DNA of 64,000 nt from Bacillus sp. CH30_1T (GTDB taxonomy: Bacteria; Bacillota; Bacilli; Bacillales; Bacillaceae_B): NCBI RefSeq assembly GCF_008364765.1, contig NZ_VTUY01000004.1:442596-506595 (forward strand), in the 5' to 3' direction. Of the stretch, positions 42,998-50,885 are shown piece by piece. Below the pieces are notes generated by a model that searched no databases, was not told the origin of the DNA, and saw only the letters and a program-made list of their open reading frames with translations. A program made the translations under genes and the position numbers. The first letter of the stretch is position 1. The number at the start of each line of letters is the position of its first letter.

Positions 42998-43189
42998 CTA
43001 TTGATCTTTATTCATATTCTTTTCACCATTATGGACTGTATCCTCATCCTCCATCAATCCACTGACTGCCTGTTTAAATTCTCTCAAAGAAACACCTGCA
43101 GCTTTTCCGAGCTCTGGAAGTTTGCTTGGTCCAAAGAATAGTAGTGCTACGAACAAGATAATCGCTATTTCACCGAAACCCAGATTCAT
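42998..43189 (-). CDS. tatA: Twin-arginine translocase subunit TatA
   Basis: A 63-residue protein: one N-terminal membrane span (FGEIAIILFVALLFF), the FGPSKLPELGKAAG hinge and amphipathic helix, and a charged tail. All are diagnostic of TatA/TatE. It would form the Tat pore with a TatC encoded elsewhere. AGGAAA precedes the ATG. No tatC is adjacent, so this is an orphan tatA copy. Confidence 0.94.
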   Translation of the reverse strand: MNLGFGEIAIILFVALLFFGPSKLPELGKAAGVSLREFKQAVSGLMEDEDTVHNGEKNMNKDQ

Positions 43190-43242
43190 TTTTATTTCCT
43201 CGCTTTTTTTTGAAGTAGTTTTAGTACGAACTTTGCTTTAAC

Positions 43243-43437
43243 TTACTTTAAGTCGAATATTTCAACAATTTCTTGCCATTTAATCATCATATCCCAAGAG
43301 AATTGAGGTACGGATGAGATGATGCTATTTCCACTCATTTCTCCAGATATCAGTATCGTTCCAACAAAACTAAGTAGGAATAGAGAACAGAAGACATAAC
43401 AAGCAATAGATTCCTTACGATATTCATAATTTCTCAT
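43243..43437 (-). CDS. Small membrane protein, 64 aa
   Basis: An ATG with GAGGTG eight bases upstream. The product has a basic N-terminus (MRNYEYRKES), one long membrane span (IACYVFCSLFLLSFVGTILI) and an extracytoplasmic tail of about 30 residues with two tryptophans. It is 53 bases upstream of tatA on the same strand. No family recognised. Confidence 0.6.
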   Translation of the reverse strand: MRNYEYRKESIACYVFCSLFLLSFVGTILISGEMSGNSIISSVPQFSWDMMIKWQEIVEIFDLK

Positions 43438-43566
43438 ATGAATGCACCTCAGTTTAATTTAATTTTCAAGGACCAATGTTTATTTTAAATAGGCATTGCA
43501 AAAAAACTCTTAACTGCAAAGAGAAAAAAGGGTTTACGATCACATGTATTTTTAGAATGTAAGGAT

Positions 43567-43899
43567 TCAGAGGTAATTTGAATGGGACATGACTACTTCA
43601 AGAAAGCCCAATGAGTCTGGAAAAATCTCAGTGCTAAATAGACATCCAGCTAAAGGGATTAATTTAAAGTGTAATGTCGGAAGAATGGAAGTTTTATTTG
43701 AAGTCATACCATCTTGTTTCTGAACCAGCGAAGGGACCGCGTCGATAATCATTTCTGCATCGGTTAAAAACACATGGTCAGAAATAGTAGCCACATCATC
43801 AAAACTTAAGAAAATTGGGCTTTGATTCTGTTGTTGAACAGGTACTGTCCCAAACAACATGCTAATTACCATCAATAACAACAATCTCACCACAGTCAC
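43567..43899 (-). CDS. Hypothetical exported protein, about 110 aa
   Basis: The frame opens with GTG codons after GGGAGGTGA; 43899 or 43893 are the likely starts and cannot be separated. The N-terminus VVRLLLLMVISMLFGTVPVQ is a probable signal peptide without a twin-arginine motif. The rest is an acidic soluble domain containing two hydrophobic patches (LHFKLIPLAGCLF; LGFLEVVM). I recognise no family. It lies on the same strand as the small membrane gene and tatA. Confidence 0.55.
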   Translation of the reverse strand: MTVVRLLLLMVISMLFGTVPVQQQNQSPIFLSFDDVATISDHVFLTDAEMIIDAVPSLVQKQDGMTSNKTSILPTLHFKLIPLAGCLFSTEIFPDSLGFLEVVMSHSNYL

Positions 43900-43977
43900 T
43901 TCACCTCCCAAGATAATATTAAAACTAATTATAGCTTAATTTCCCCCGGTGTCTATAACTTCTTAAATGAAGGTAAG

Positions 43978-44046
43978 AGGGACGGACCTCCGATTGGCAA
44001 AATCTTCGATAATTCGGATAGTATATAGGTATAGAGGTCCGTCCCT
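43978..44046. repeat. Inverted pair of the AGGGACGGACCT motif, pair 2
   Basis: AGGGACGGACCT (43978-43989) and its exact complement (44035-44046) again flank 45 bp, in the gap between guaC (3' end) and the exported-protein gene (5' end). The interior is unrelated to that of pair 1. The same arm spacing (57 bp from start to start) in both pairs is striking. Confidence 0.85.
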
Positions 44047-44099
44047 AATAAAAAGAGCCGGATACGAATGTACCCAGCTCAAGTCATTATGGTAAGAGA

Positions 44100-45083
44100 T
44101 TAATATACTTTGTCGCCATTAAAAATTGAATTTTTCACTACTACATAATCTACTGTTCGGATTGCTTCAAGCTTCGTACCACCAGCATAGGAGATAGAGG
44201 ATTGAAGGTCTTGCTCCATTTCGATCAACGTATGTTCCAGTGACCCTTTATGTTCAACAAACATTTTTTTACCTTCTACATTTTTCTTTTCGCCTTTTTG
44301 GAACTCTGAAGCTGATCCAAAGTATTCTTTGAAGAGCTTGCCGTCTTTTTCAATTGTATCTCCTGGAGACTCTTCATGGCCTGCGAATAGGGAACCGATC
44401 ATCACCATGGACGCACCGAAACGAATGGATTTTGCTATATCACCGTGGGTACGGATACCACCATCAGCGATGATTGGTTTTGTAGCGGCTTTTGCACACC
44501 AGCGTAGAGCAGCCAGCTGCCAGCCGCCTGTACCAAATCCGGTTTTGATTTTCGTAATACATACTTTCCCTGGTCCGATTCCCACTTTTGTAGCATCAGC
44601 ACCTGCATGTTCCAATTCTCTTACAGCTTCTGGAGTACCAACGTTTCCGGCAATCACAAAGCTCTCAGGTACGTGTTTTTTAATGTGTTGAATCATGCTG
44701 ATTACCGCATTGGAATGACCATGTGCAATATCGATGGTGATAAACTCCGGTGTCAGCTTTTCTTCCGCTAACTGCTCTACAAAAGCATACTCTTCATCCT
44801 TAACACCTACAGAAATAGAAGAAATCAGCCCGCGGGACTTCATATCTTTAATAAAAGAAATTCTTTTTTCAGGCTCGAAGCGATGCATGATATAGAAATA
44901 ATTATTTTCAGCTAAATATACAGCGATTTTTTCATCAATAATGGTTTGCATATTGGCAGGTACAACAGGTAACTTAAAGGTATGTCTACCAAGGGTCACA
45001 CTCGTATCACATTCAGAACGACTGTTAACCACACATTTTGCAGGAATTAATTGAATATCTTCGTAATCAAATACATTTTCCAT
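44100..45083 (-). CDS. guaC: GMP reductase GuaC
   Basis: A 327-residue IMPDH/GMP-reductase TIM barrel that converts GMP to IMP with NADPH. The catalytic cysteine lies in [15 protein letters not shown], the phosphate-binding loop is [21 protein letters not shown], and the tail is [21 protein letters not shown]. No CBS domains are present, which separates it from IMP dehydrogenase. It is nearly identical to B. subtilis GuaC as I recall. The ATG at 45083 has GGGGTG eight bases upstream; an ATG 19 codons earlier is not in the family. Confidence 0.96.
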   Translation of the reverse strand: MENVFDYEDIQLIPAKCVVNSRSECDTSVTLGRHTFKLPVVPANMQTIIDEKIAVYLAENNYFYIMHRFEPEKRISFIKDMKSRGLISSISVGVKDEEYAFVEQLAEEKLTPEFITIDIAHGHSNAVISMIQHIKKHVPESFVIAGNVGTPEAVRELEHAGADATKVGIGPGKVCITKIKTGFGTGGWQLAALRWCAKAATKPIIADGGIRTHGDIAKSIRFGASMVMIGSLFAGHEESPGDTIEKDGKLFKEYFGSASEFQKGEKKNVEGKKMFVEHKGSLEHTLIEMEQDLQSSISYAGGTKLEAIRTVDYVVVKNSIFNGDKVY

Positions 45084-45127
45084 TATTACACCCCTAAACA
45101 CGAATATTAAAGTTTGGTTGTTTTGTA

Positions 45128-45138
45128 AATGTTCGTAC
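45128..45138 (-). promoter_or_regulatory. PurBox-like element before guaC
   Basis: On the minus strand GTACGAACATT resembles half of the PurR PurBox (CCGAAC core), about 45 bases before the guaC start. An inverted ATTCGTGTTT nearer the gene could be the second half, but the spacing is longer than usual. guaC belongs to the PurR regulon in B. subtilis as I recall. Confidence 0.35.
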
Positions 45139-45349
45139 ATAAGGTAATTTACATCATTTTCTTATCGATGTCAAAGATTTTTATCATTTTAAGAGAAAAG
45201 GCTTTAGACTTCGGCACAAATTATTGATTCAACAAATATTTTAGCGTTTGCAAATATGGGTTTATGAACCCACTGAAAGAAAGACTATGTTAGAGTATAA
45301 GGAAGAAGGGCTTAGTAACAATCCGTATAATAGGAAAGGTGGTTAAGCT

Positions 45350-45901
45350 ATGTACTGGGTAATCGCTCTTTTCGATGAAAAGACTGAAGAGTTGATACAA
45401 GAAATATGGAAGGAACTTACTGTAAGAAATATTTCTTACTATGAGGAAGAAATCAACGATGCGCGTCCCCATATTACGATAGGGAGTTATAAAGAATTAG
45501 ATAAACACAAATACATAAAAGCATTAGAGGAGTATTATGAACATAAAAAAACGATCGATATCACCTTCAACACCGTCGGTTCATTTCTAAACTTCGGAAC
45601 TCTATTTTTCTCCCCGACCATCACAAGAGAACTGCTAAACTTTCATTCGGATCATCATGATTTTTTTCGAGAATTCAGTGAAACAGCTAATCCACTCTAT
45701 CTTCCTGACAAATGGATCCCACACTGCACTTTAGCCAATAAGCTCTCGCCGGAAAAATTATCTCAGGGCTTTAAGCATTGTTTAGAAAGAGGAGACTTAA
45801 TTAAAGCGAAGATAATCGGGATTGCTTTAATTGAATTAGTCGATGATTCAAAGAGTTGCATAGACGCTCCGATCGTTTACTCAAAATCATTATTGGAGTA
45901 A
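45350..45901 (+). CDS. 2H phosphoesterase / 2'-5' RNA ligase-family protein
   Basis: A 183-residue protein with the two HxT motifs of the 2H superfamily: RPHITIG (residues about 39-45) and IPHCTLA (about 123-129). They form the active site for cyclic phosphodiester or 2'-5' bonds. The fold start YWVIALFDEKTEELIQEIWKEL is typical. The substrate is unknown. AGGAAAGGTGG precedes the ATG. Confidence 0.88.
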   Translation: MYWVIALFDEKTEELIQEIWKELTVRNISYYEEEINDARPHITIGSYKELDKHKYIKALEEYYEHKKTIDITFNTVGSFLNFGTLFFSPTITRELLNFHSDHHDFFREFSETANPLYLPDKWIPHCTLANKLSPEKLSQGFKHCLERGDLIKAKIIGIALIELVDDSKSCIDAPIVYSKSLLE

Positions 45902-45978
45902 AACACAACATCTGCAGAGGCGATTTTTGGTTGATTATGGTATCCTAGCGAAGAACGACTCTTCTAGGGGGTATACCA

Positions 45979-46128
45979 ATGATGGAACTAATCAATATTA
46001 TTTTATTCCTTTTATTCATCGCATGTAGCATGGAGATTTTCGCAATGGGAAAACAACAAAAACAAATGAATGCGACTATCAAAGAGCTGAGAGACGATAT
46101 TAAGAAATTAGTGAATCATGAAAGGTAG
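45979..46128 (+). CDS. Small single-span membrane protein, 49 aa
   Basis: An ATG with TAGGGGG upstream. One N-terminal membrane span (LINIILFLLFIACSMEIF) is followed by a charged coiled-coil tail (MNATIKELRDDIKKLVNHE). The layout is the same as in the 43-residue protein at 57241. No name can be given; DUF4083-like proteins have this shape. Confidence 0.6.
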   Translation: MMELINIILFLLFIACSMEIFAMGKQQKQMNATIKELRDDIKKLVNHER

Positions 46129-46176
46129 TAGAAAGTGCAGAGGGGCTTTTTTTAAACTAACATGAAAATTAGCACT

Positions 46177-46209
46177 AAAAACGCAATGGAGACCTCTCCA
46201 TTGCGTTTT
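46177..46209. terminator. Bidirectional terminator
   Basis: AAAACGCAATGGA and TCCATTGCGTTTT around a short loop, next to the 3' end of the XRE-TPR gene. Confidence 0.9.
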
Positions 46210-46218
46210 GTTATGAGG

Positions 46219-47456
46219 TTATACAAATTGATTATTTTTTCGGAACTTCTCCATTAGACCTCTGGCATAAACGTTCGCTTTCCCCACATCTCCTTTTTCC
46301 ATATAATAATCAAACAGCAAAACGCCGTAATGCTCCATTGGGAGAACGTAGCCCGTTTCCTGAAAATGAGGATAGGCTTTTTCTTCCAAGTGATCAAAAT
46401 ACCCTTTTTTGTCCTCATTGACATTCAATTTGTGTAACGTAAAGAAGTGATAGAACGTTTTGTTTTCAGTTTTTTTTGATAGAGTCAAGCCTTCTTCTAT
46501 AATTTGTAGTAAATCATCTTTCGAGGTCCGTCCCTCTTTGGTAAGGGCATTTATGTATCCTTCAAGTGAACCGAGGTAGTTTGGGTCTTGGGGTTGACGG
46601 GTGTTGTTGACGGACTTTTTGTATAGTTCGCTTGCTGACTTGAATTCACCACTTCTGAGTTGGTGATAGGCGTAGTTATGGTGAAGAAGTGCTCGTTGGT
46701 ACTCCAGTTCGTAGGCTTCAGCCATGTCTATTAATCGTTGGTATTCTTTGCCTTCCACATTGGAATCATCGGATTGTTCAAGTTGTAACAGCATCAGCAT
46801 CTCTGACTCGATCATCCGGGAGAAGCTGCGCTTCTCTACAAAGAATTGCAATGCTTTATTCGCATAAAAGTAGGCTAATACATTTGAATGAATGGAATGG
46901 TAGGCAACGGCCAAATCATAATAACATTCCCGGTTAGAATAGTCGTCCAGGCTAATCTTCTTAAGTACTGAAATGGCTTTGAAGTTATCCTCATGTGATG
47001 AATTCCTTTTATGTGCAGCAACATATTATGCTCATATGGACTAAGTTCTGACCACATCTCCATTTCTTTAATGAGACGTTTCGCAAGTTGATTTTCTCCG
47101 GAAAATATATGATATCTAGAAAGAATCAAGGTATACGTTCGATAAAAATCCTGGATCTGCAATAAATGAAACCCTTCCAGTCTTTTCTTTATAGAATCTG
47201 CCTTGTTCTGCAGCTTCTTAATGATTGATTCATGCCATTCTTTAAGAAGGGAATCGATACTCTTATAATTCTCTAATTCCTTTTCCATTTGAATTCCTAA
47301 TCGATCACTTAATAATTGGATTGTTTCTTTTGAGACCTCAGTAAGTCCTCGTTCTATTTTACTAATATGGGTAGTGGAACAAATTCCTTCTCCCAAGTCC
47401 TTTTGTTTAATCTCTCGATGTTCTCTATAGAACTTGATAATTTTACCTTCCAGCAT
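46219..47456 (-). pseudogene. XRE-TPR (RRNPP-like) transcriptional regulator, frameshifted
   Basis: One gene of about 412 codons is split by a one-base loss. From 47456 the frame encodes an N-terminal HTH (IKQKDLGEGICSTTHISKIE) and TPR-type helices to NMLLHIK; it then goes out of frame at a run of four T (47007-47010, four A on the coding strand). With five A the reading continues RNSSHEDNFKAISVLKKISL into DLAVAYHSIHSNVLAYFYANK and TPR repeats to the stop at 46219. The fold is that of peptide-sensing PlcR/Rap-type regulators. It may be a real mutation, phase variation or a homopolymer error. An AGGGGATGAG site precedes the ATG. Confidence 0.8.
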
Positions 47457-47707
47457 GATCTCATCCCCTTTTGCAATCGTTCCAATTCATCCAATATTAT
47501 CATAACCCCAATTGAAATTTGTCCATTTAGTAGTTTTTCTATTAATTATCGAAGAAAAATAGGTCTATGTTAATTGATAATGTGATTTCAATCAGTCGCA
47601 AAGACCTAATCAAAACCCCGATAGCTACCTGACTGAAAGAATACTAGAATAAAGTTGTACTACTATTAAGAATACTTATTAAAAAAGAAAAGAAAGAGGT
47701 AGTAATT
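47457..47707. other. Intergenic gap between the XRE-TPR gene and tiny ORFs
   Basis: About 250 bp of AT-rich sequence that must carry the regulator's promoter. No conserved protein and no clear hairpin. Confidence 0.4.
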
Positions 47708-47776
47708 ATGAATCCACACTCAATCGCGAGACGATCGGCAGTGATCTCCCGTAAATTGGTAGGAGGGACGAAATGA
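47708..47776 (+). CDS. Tiny ORF, 22 aa
   Basis: An ATG with GAAAGAGGTAG upstream encodes the basic peptide MNPHSIARRSAVISRKLVGG plus Thr-Lys, then TGA. It overlaps a second tiny ORF by ATGA. It is divergent from the XRE-TPR regulator gene, the position in which signalling peptides are sometimes found, but it lacks the hydrophobic export segment of Phr-type peptides. Confidence 0.35.
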   Translation: MNPHSIARRSAVISRKLVGGTK

Positions 47777-47814
47777 AGAAGTTTTCATATGCACTGCCTG
47801 AAATAAATAGCTGA
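47773..47814 (+). CDS. Tiny ORF, 13 aa, with strong ribosome site
   Basis: An ATG coupled by ATGA to the preceding ORF, with AGGAGGG five bases upstream, encodes MKKFSYALPEINS. It could be the 5' stub of a lost gene or a real micropeptide. A hairpin follows at 47824. Confidence 0.3.
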   Translation: MKKFSYALPEINS

Positions 47815-47823
47815 TATAATGAG

Positions 47824-47860
47824 AAGGAAGGACCTCTATATAAAGAGATCATTCCTTTTT
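47824..47860. terminator. Hairpin terminator
   Basis: AAGGAAGGACCTCT (47824-47837) pairs imperfectly with AGAGATCATTCCTT, followed by T5. It serves the tiny ORFs and may also end the nucleoside hydrolase transcript from the other side. Confidence 0.65.
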
Positions 47861-48805
47861 TCTATCAAATGATTCCCCGGTCATCACATTCATAAATCGT
47901 TCGAAAAACATCCCATACTCGAAAGAGAAGGCAATCCGATGCTTTTTTGCTTTTTCTTCGAACTGAATGTACGGTCTGATATCAGCAATGCTTTGTCCGC
48001 GGTGGATGCCAGAGCTCGTAGTCACCACATGAACGGGTAAATTTCGAAACGTGAACATATCTTCATTGACGGCTGTCATCAAGGTGAGTGCATCATGTAC
48101 TGGGCTTCCTTTAATTAATGGGTTTCGCTCCTTGTAATACCCATAGTAATAGTCTAAGAGAGGCTTAACAAGCTTAGATCGGCCCTTATACTCGATGTAA
48201 TCAACCATTTCAGGTGTTACAATTGCATGGTCAGTTACATTTAGAGGGATGATGGTAAGGTTACTCGCGTATGTCAAAACAATCTTAACTGCAATCGGAT
48301 CAGAATGAAAGTTTGCTTCAGATACCGCCGTTACATTTCCCGGTACCCAGAATGCTCCACCCATAATATAAATCTTTTTTACTTTGTTCATAAGAGTCTG
48401 GTATAAGATAAACATATTCGCAAGGGACGTCAGCCTTCCAACATTTACAATAATCAGTTCATCCCCATACTTCTCAATCAATCTAATAATCTCAAAGAAA
48501 TTTTCAATAATACCTTCATACAGACTAGGCTTAATTGGTCCAAGTCCATATTCTCCGTGTATTTCAGGATAGAATTTAGGCTCTTCTGCTGTCATCGGAA
48601 CCTCTGCTCCACCAATAATTGGAATCTGATCTCTTAGGTTCAACAGTTTCATAAGGTAGTGAGCACTTGTCACAGCACGGGATCTTGGGACATTTCCATA
48701 ATCGGCTACGACTCCGACCAGTTCAATCTCTTCACTTAGGTAAGAATAGATCAAGGCAATCGTATCATCGATTCCAATATCTGCAAATAACAATACCTTC
48801 TGCAT
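47849..48805 (-). CDS. Inosine-uridine-preferring nucleoside hydrolase family protein
   Basis: A 318-residue IUNH-fold enzyme that hydrolyses N-glycosidic bonds of ribonucleosides. The N-terminal Ca-binding motif reads LLFADIGIDDTIAL, a variant of DxDxGxDD in which one Asp is Ile. The ligand cluster NVGRLTSLANM, EANFHSDPIAVKIV and the late HDALTL are present. The variant motif may alter activity. GGTGGTGAG lies before the ATG. It is divergent from a MerR-led fatty-acid operon. Confidence 0.87.
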   Translation of the reverse strand: MQKVLLFADIGIDDTIALIYSYLSEEIELVGVVADYGNVPRSRAVTSAHYLMKLLNLRDQIPIIGGAEVPMTAEEPKFYPEIHGEYGLGPIKPSLYEGIIENFFEIIRLIEKYGDELIIVNVGRLTSLANMFILYQTLMNKVKKIYIMGGAFWVPGNVTAVSEANFHSDPIAVKIVLTYASNLTIIPLNVTDHAIVTPEMVDYIEYKGRSKLVKPLLDYYYGYYKERNPLIKGSPVHDALTLMTAVNEDMFTFRNLPVHVVTTSSGIHRGQSIADIRPYIQFEEKAKKHRIAFSFEYGMFFERFMNVMTGESFDRKKE

Positions 48806-48913
48806 GATTCACTCACCACCTCTGCAATCTTTATTTCTAGTATATGGAAAACAGTATTCTGATTATGTGTAAAGGGACCCCTACCAAAGAACCAAAAACT
48901 TATAAAAAAATAG

Positions 48914-48944
48914 TTGAACTTTACGTTAACGTTAATGGTAAACT
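48914..48944 (+). promoter_or_regulatory. MerR-type promoter with 19-bp spacer and central dyad
   Basis: TTGAAC (48914-48919), a spacer of exactly 19 bp and TAAACT (48939-48944). The spacer contains ACGTTAACGT (48923-48932), a perfect palindrome within TTTACGTTAACGTTAA, similar to the LiuR-class MerR site. Over-long spacers with a centred dyad are the hallmark of MerR-activated promoters. Confidence 0.65.
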
Positions 48945-48981
48945 TGAAGTATCAAAATTTTCTAACAAAGAGATGATCCCT

Positions 48982-49368
48982 ATGACATACACAATAACTC
49001 AGTTGGCAAAGGAATTTAACGTAACGACACGCACGATAAGGTATTATGAGGAGCTAAATTTGTTGCAACCGGCAAGGAGCGAGTCAGGAAGAAGGATCTA
49101 TTCAAAGAGTGATATCACGAAACTGAAATTGATTTTCAGGGGAAAACGCTTTGGCTTCTCTTTGGATGAAATCAAAGAAATGGTCCTATTATTTAATCAG
49201 GATCGAACTGGAAGGAAGCAGTTAGAGCGCACGATTGAATATGGAACCAAACGAATTGAGGAGGTGACAACCTTTATTGAAGAGCTCGAAGCCATGAGAA
49301 CAGAAATGGAAGAACTAAGGGATGAGTTTACCAGAAAATTAAATGAGACAGGGGAGACATCAGATTGA
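48982..49368 (+). CDS. MerR-family regulator of an acyl-CoA operon
   Basis: A protein of 128 residues: HTH YTITQLAKEFNVTTRTIRYYEEL (2-24), the wing with RRIYSKSDITKLKLI, and a C-terminal coiled coil (IEEVTTFIEELEAMRTEMEELRDEF). It resembles LiuR-type regulators of branched-chain or fatty-acid catabolism. I chose the ATG at 48982 because the MerR-type promoter lies between 48914 and 48944; the longer open frame from 48844 would run through that promoter. It overlaps the ligase gene by TTGA. Confidence 0.87.
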   Translation: MTYTITQLAKEFNVTTRTIRYYEELNLLQPARSESGRRIYSKSDITKLKLIFRGKRFGFSLDEIKEMVLLFNQDRTGRKQLERTIEYGTKRIEEVTTFIEELEAMRTEMEELRDEFTRKLNETGETSD

Positions 49369-50885
49369 ATATTTCACGTTTATTGTCACGAAATGCCCGT
49401 AAATATCCAACACATCAGGCCATAGTTACAGAAGGAGAAGTGTTAACCTACCAACAACTTAATGAAGCAGTTAATCAATTTGCCTCAAGTTTACATCATC
49501 GCGGTATCGGTCTTGGAGATAAAGTGGTGTTATTCATGCCAAACACAAAGGAATTTGTGATTAGCTATTTTGCCGTTCTCCGGCTAGGGGCCATCATTGT
49601 CCCTGTCAATGCGAAACTGACACAAGGAGAGCTTCAATACATAACGGATCACAGCGATGCAAAAGCCATTCTCGTTCACGAAGGGTTATGGGAAACCTGT
49701 AGGGATTTAAAAACCAATGAGCTATTGTGCGTGAAAACAGGAAATGCCCAAGACTCATGGAAGTCCTTTGAAACCTTATTAAAAGAAGGAAGGACAGATG
49801 AAATCGATTGTCCATTAACCGAAGATGATGAAGCGACAATCCTTTATACATCCGGCACTACGGGTCAACCCAAAGGCGTCCTGTTCACGTATCGAAACAT
49901 ACTTACTGTATCCATCATGATGTGTGTTGAATTTGAAATGAAGCCAGAAAGCAGAATTCTACACATGATGCCTCTCAGTCATTCTGCACCGCTTCACCTT
50001 TTTCTTGTTGCCGGCACCTATGTGGGAAGTACCCACGTCCTATCACCAACCTTCACACCAGAAAGCTTACTCAAGCTTGTCGATCAAGAAAGGATTACCC
50101 ATTTCTTCGGAGCACCTGTTGCCTACCTATTCACTGCCAAAATGCCAAACATCGACACCCATAACCTTACATCCATGAAATACTGGGTCTACGGCGGAGC
50201 ACCCGTATCAACCGAAGAAATTAGTTATATTAAAGAAAAATTAGGGACGGACCTCCTTCATTGCGTATACGGTTTAACTGAAGCTGGCCCAAGCGGGACT
50301 TTATTAACCGCCGATGAACACCATGAAAAAGGGGGAAGCATCGGTAAGAGAGGAGCCCTGGGAACCGACATCATCATTGCCAATGAAGATGGAGAACCGG
50401 TAGGGGTCAATGAGGTAGGAGAAATACTCCTTTACGGGGAAGGAAATATGAAAGAATATTACAAAGACCCGGAAAAGACAAAAGAGACTTACATGAAGGG
50501 TTGGCTGAAAACGGGTGACCTCGCGAGGACGGATGAAGACGGATACATCTGGGTGGTCGACCGGAAGAAGGACATGATTATTTCAGGTGGCGTAAATGTT
50601 TATCCTAAAGAAATTGAAGAGCAATTGATCAAGCATCCAGCAATTTCTGAGGTAGCAGTAGTAGGTGTCCCTCATCGAGAGTGGGGGGAGACCGTAAAAG
50701 CATATATTGTAAGTTCACTGGATGGAGAAAAACTTGCCCAGGAATGTAAAGCTTATCTAGCTGGAAAATTGGCAAGCTACAAAATTCCTAAACTGTATGA
50801 AGGGATCCCTGCACTACCGCGTAATGCAACGGGTAAGATTTTGAAACAAGTATTGCGCGACGAAATACAGGAGGTAAGATTATGA
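49365..50885 (+). CDS. AMP-binding acyl-CoA ligase
   Basis: A 506-residue adenylate-forming enzyme. The P-loop ILYTSGTTGQPKGV, the GLTEAGP motif, the hinge WLKTGDLARTDEDGY and the catalytic lysine near the end (PRNATGKILK) are all present. It activates a fatty or branched acid to the acyl-CoA for the dehydrogenase downstream. The TTG start at 49365 is coupled to merR, and the stop overlaps the next gene by ATGA. A copy of AGGGACGGACCT lies inside the gene at 50243-50254. Confidence 0.92.
   Translation: MNISRLLSRNARKYPTHQAIVTEGEVLTYQQLNEAVNQFASSLHHRGIGLGDKVVLFMPNTKEFVISYFAVLRLGAIIVPVNAKLTQGELQYITDHSDAKAILVHEGLWETCRDLKTNELLCVKTGNAQDSWKSFETLLKEGRTDEIDCPLTEDDEATILYTSGTTGQPKGVLFTYRNILTVSIMMCVEFEMKPESRILHMMPLSHSAPLHLFLVAGTYVGSTHVLSPTFTPESLLKLVDQERITHFFGAPVAYLFTAKMPNIDTHNLTSMKYWVYGGAPVSTEEISYIKEKLGTDLLHCVYGLTEAGPSGTLLTADEHHEKGGSIGKRGALGTDIIIANEDGEPVGVNEVGEILLYGEGNMKEYYKDPEKTKETYMKGWLKTGDLARTDEDGYIWVVDRKKDMIISGGVNVYPKEIEEQLIKHPAISEVAVVGVPHREWGETVKAYIVSSLDGEKLAQECKAYLAGKLASYKIPKLYEGIPALPRNATGKILKQVLRDEIQEVRL

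Noticed and set aside
48844-48981. 46-codon N-terminal extension of the MerR regulator
   Set aside because: It would contain the MerR-type promoter, and MerR proteins begin right at the helix-turn-helix as from 48982.
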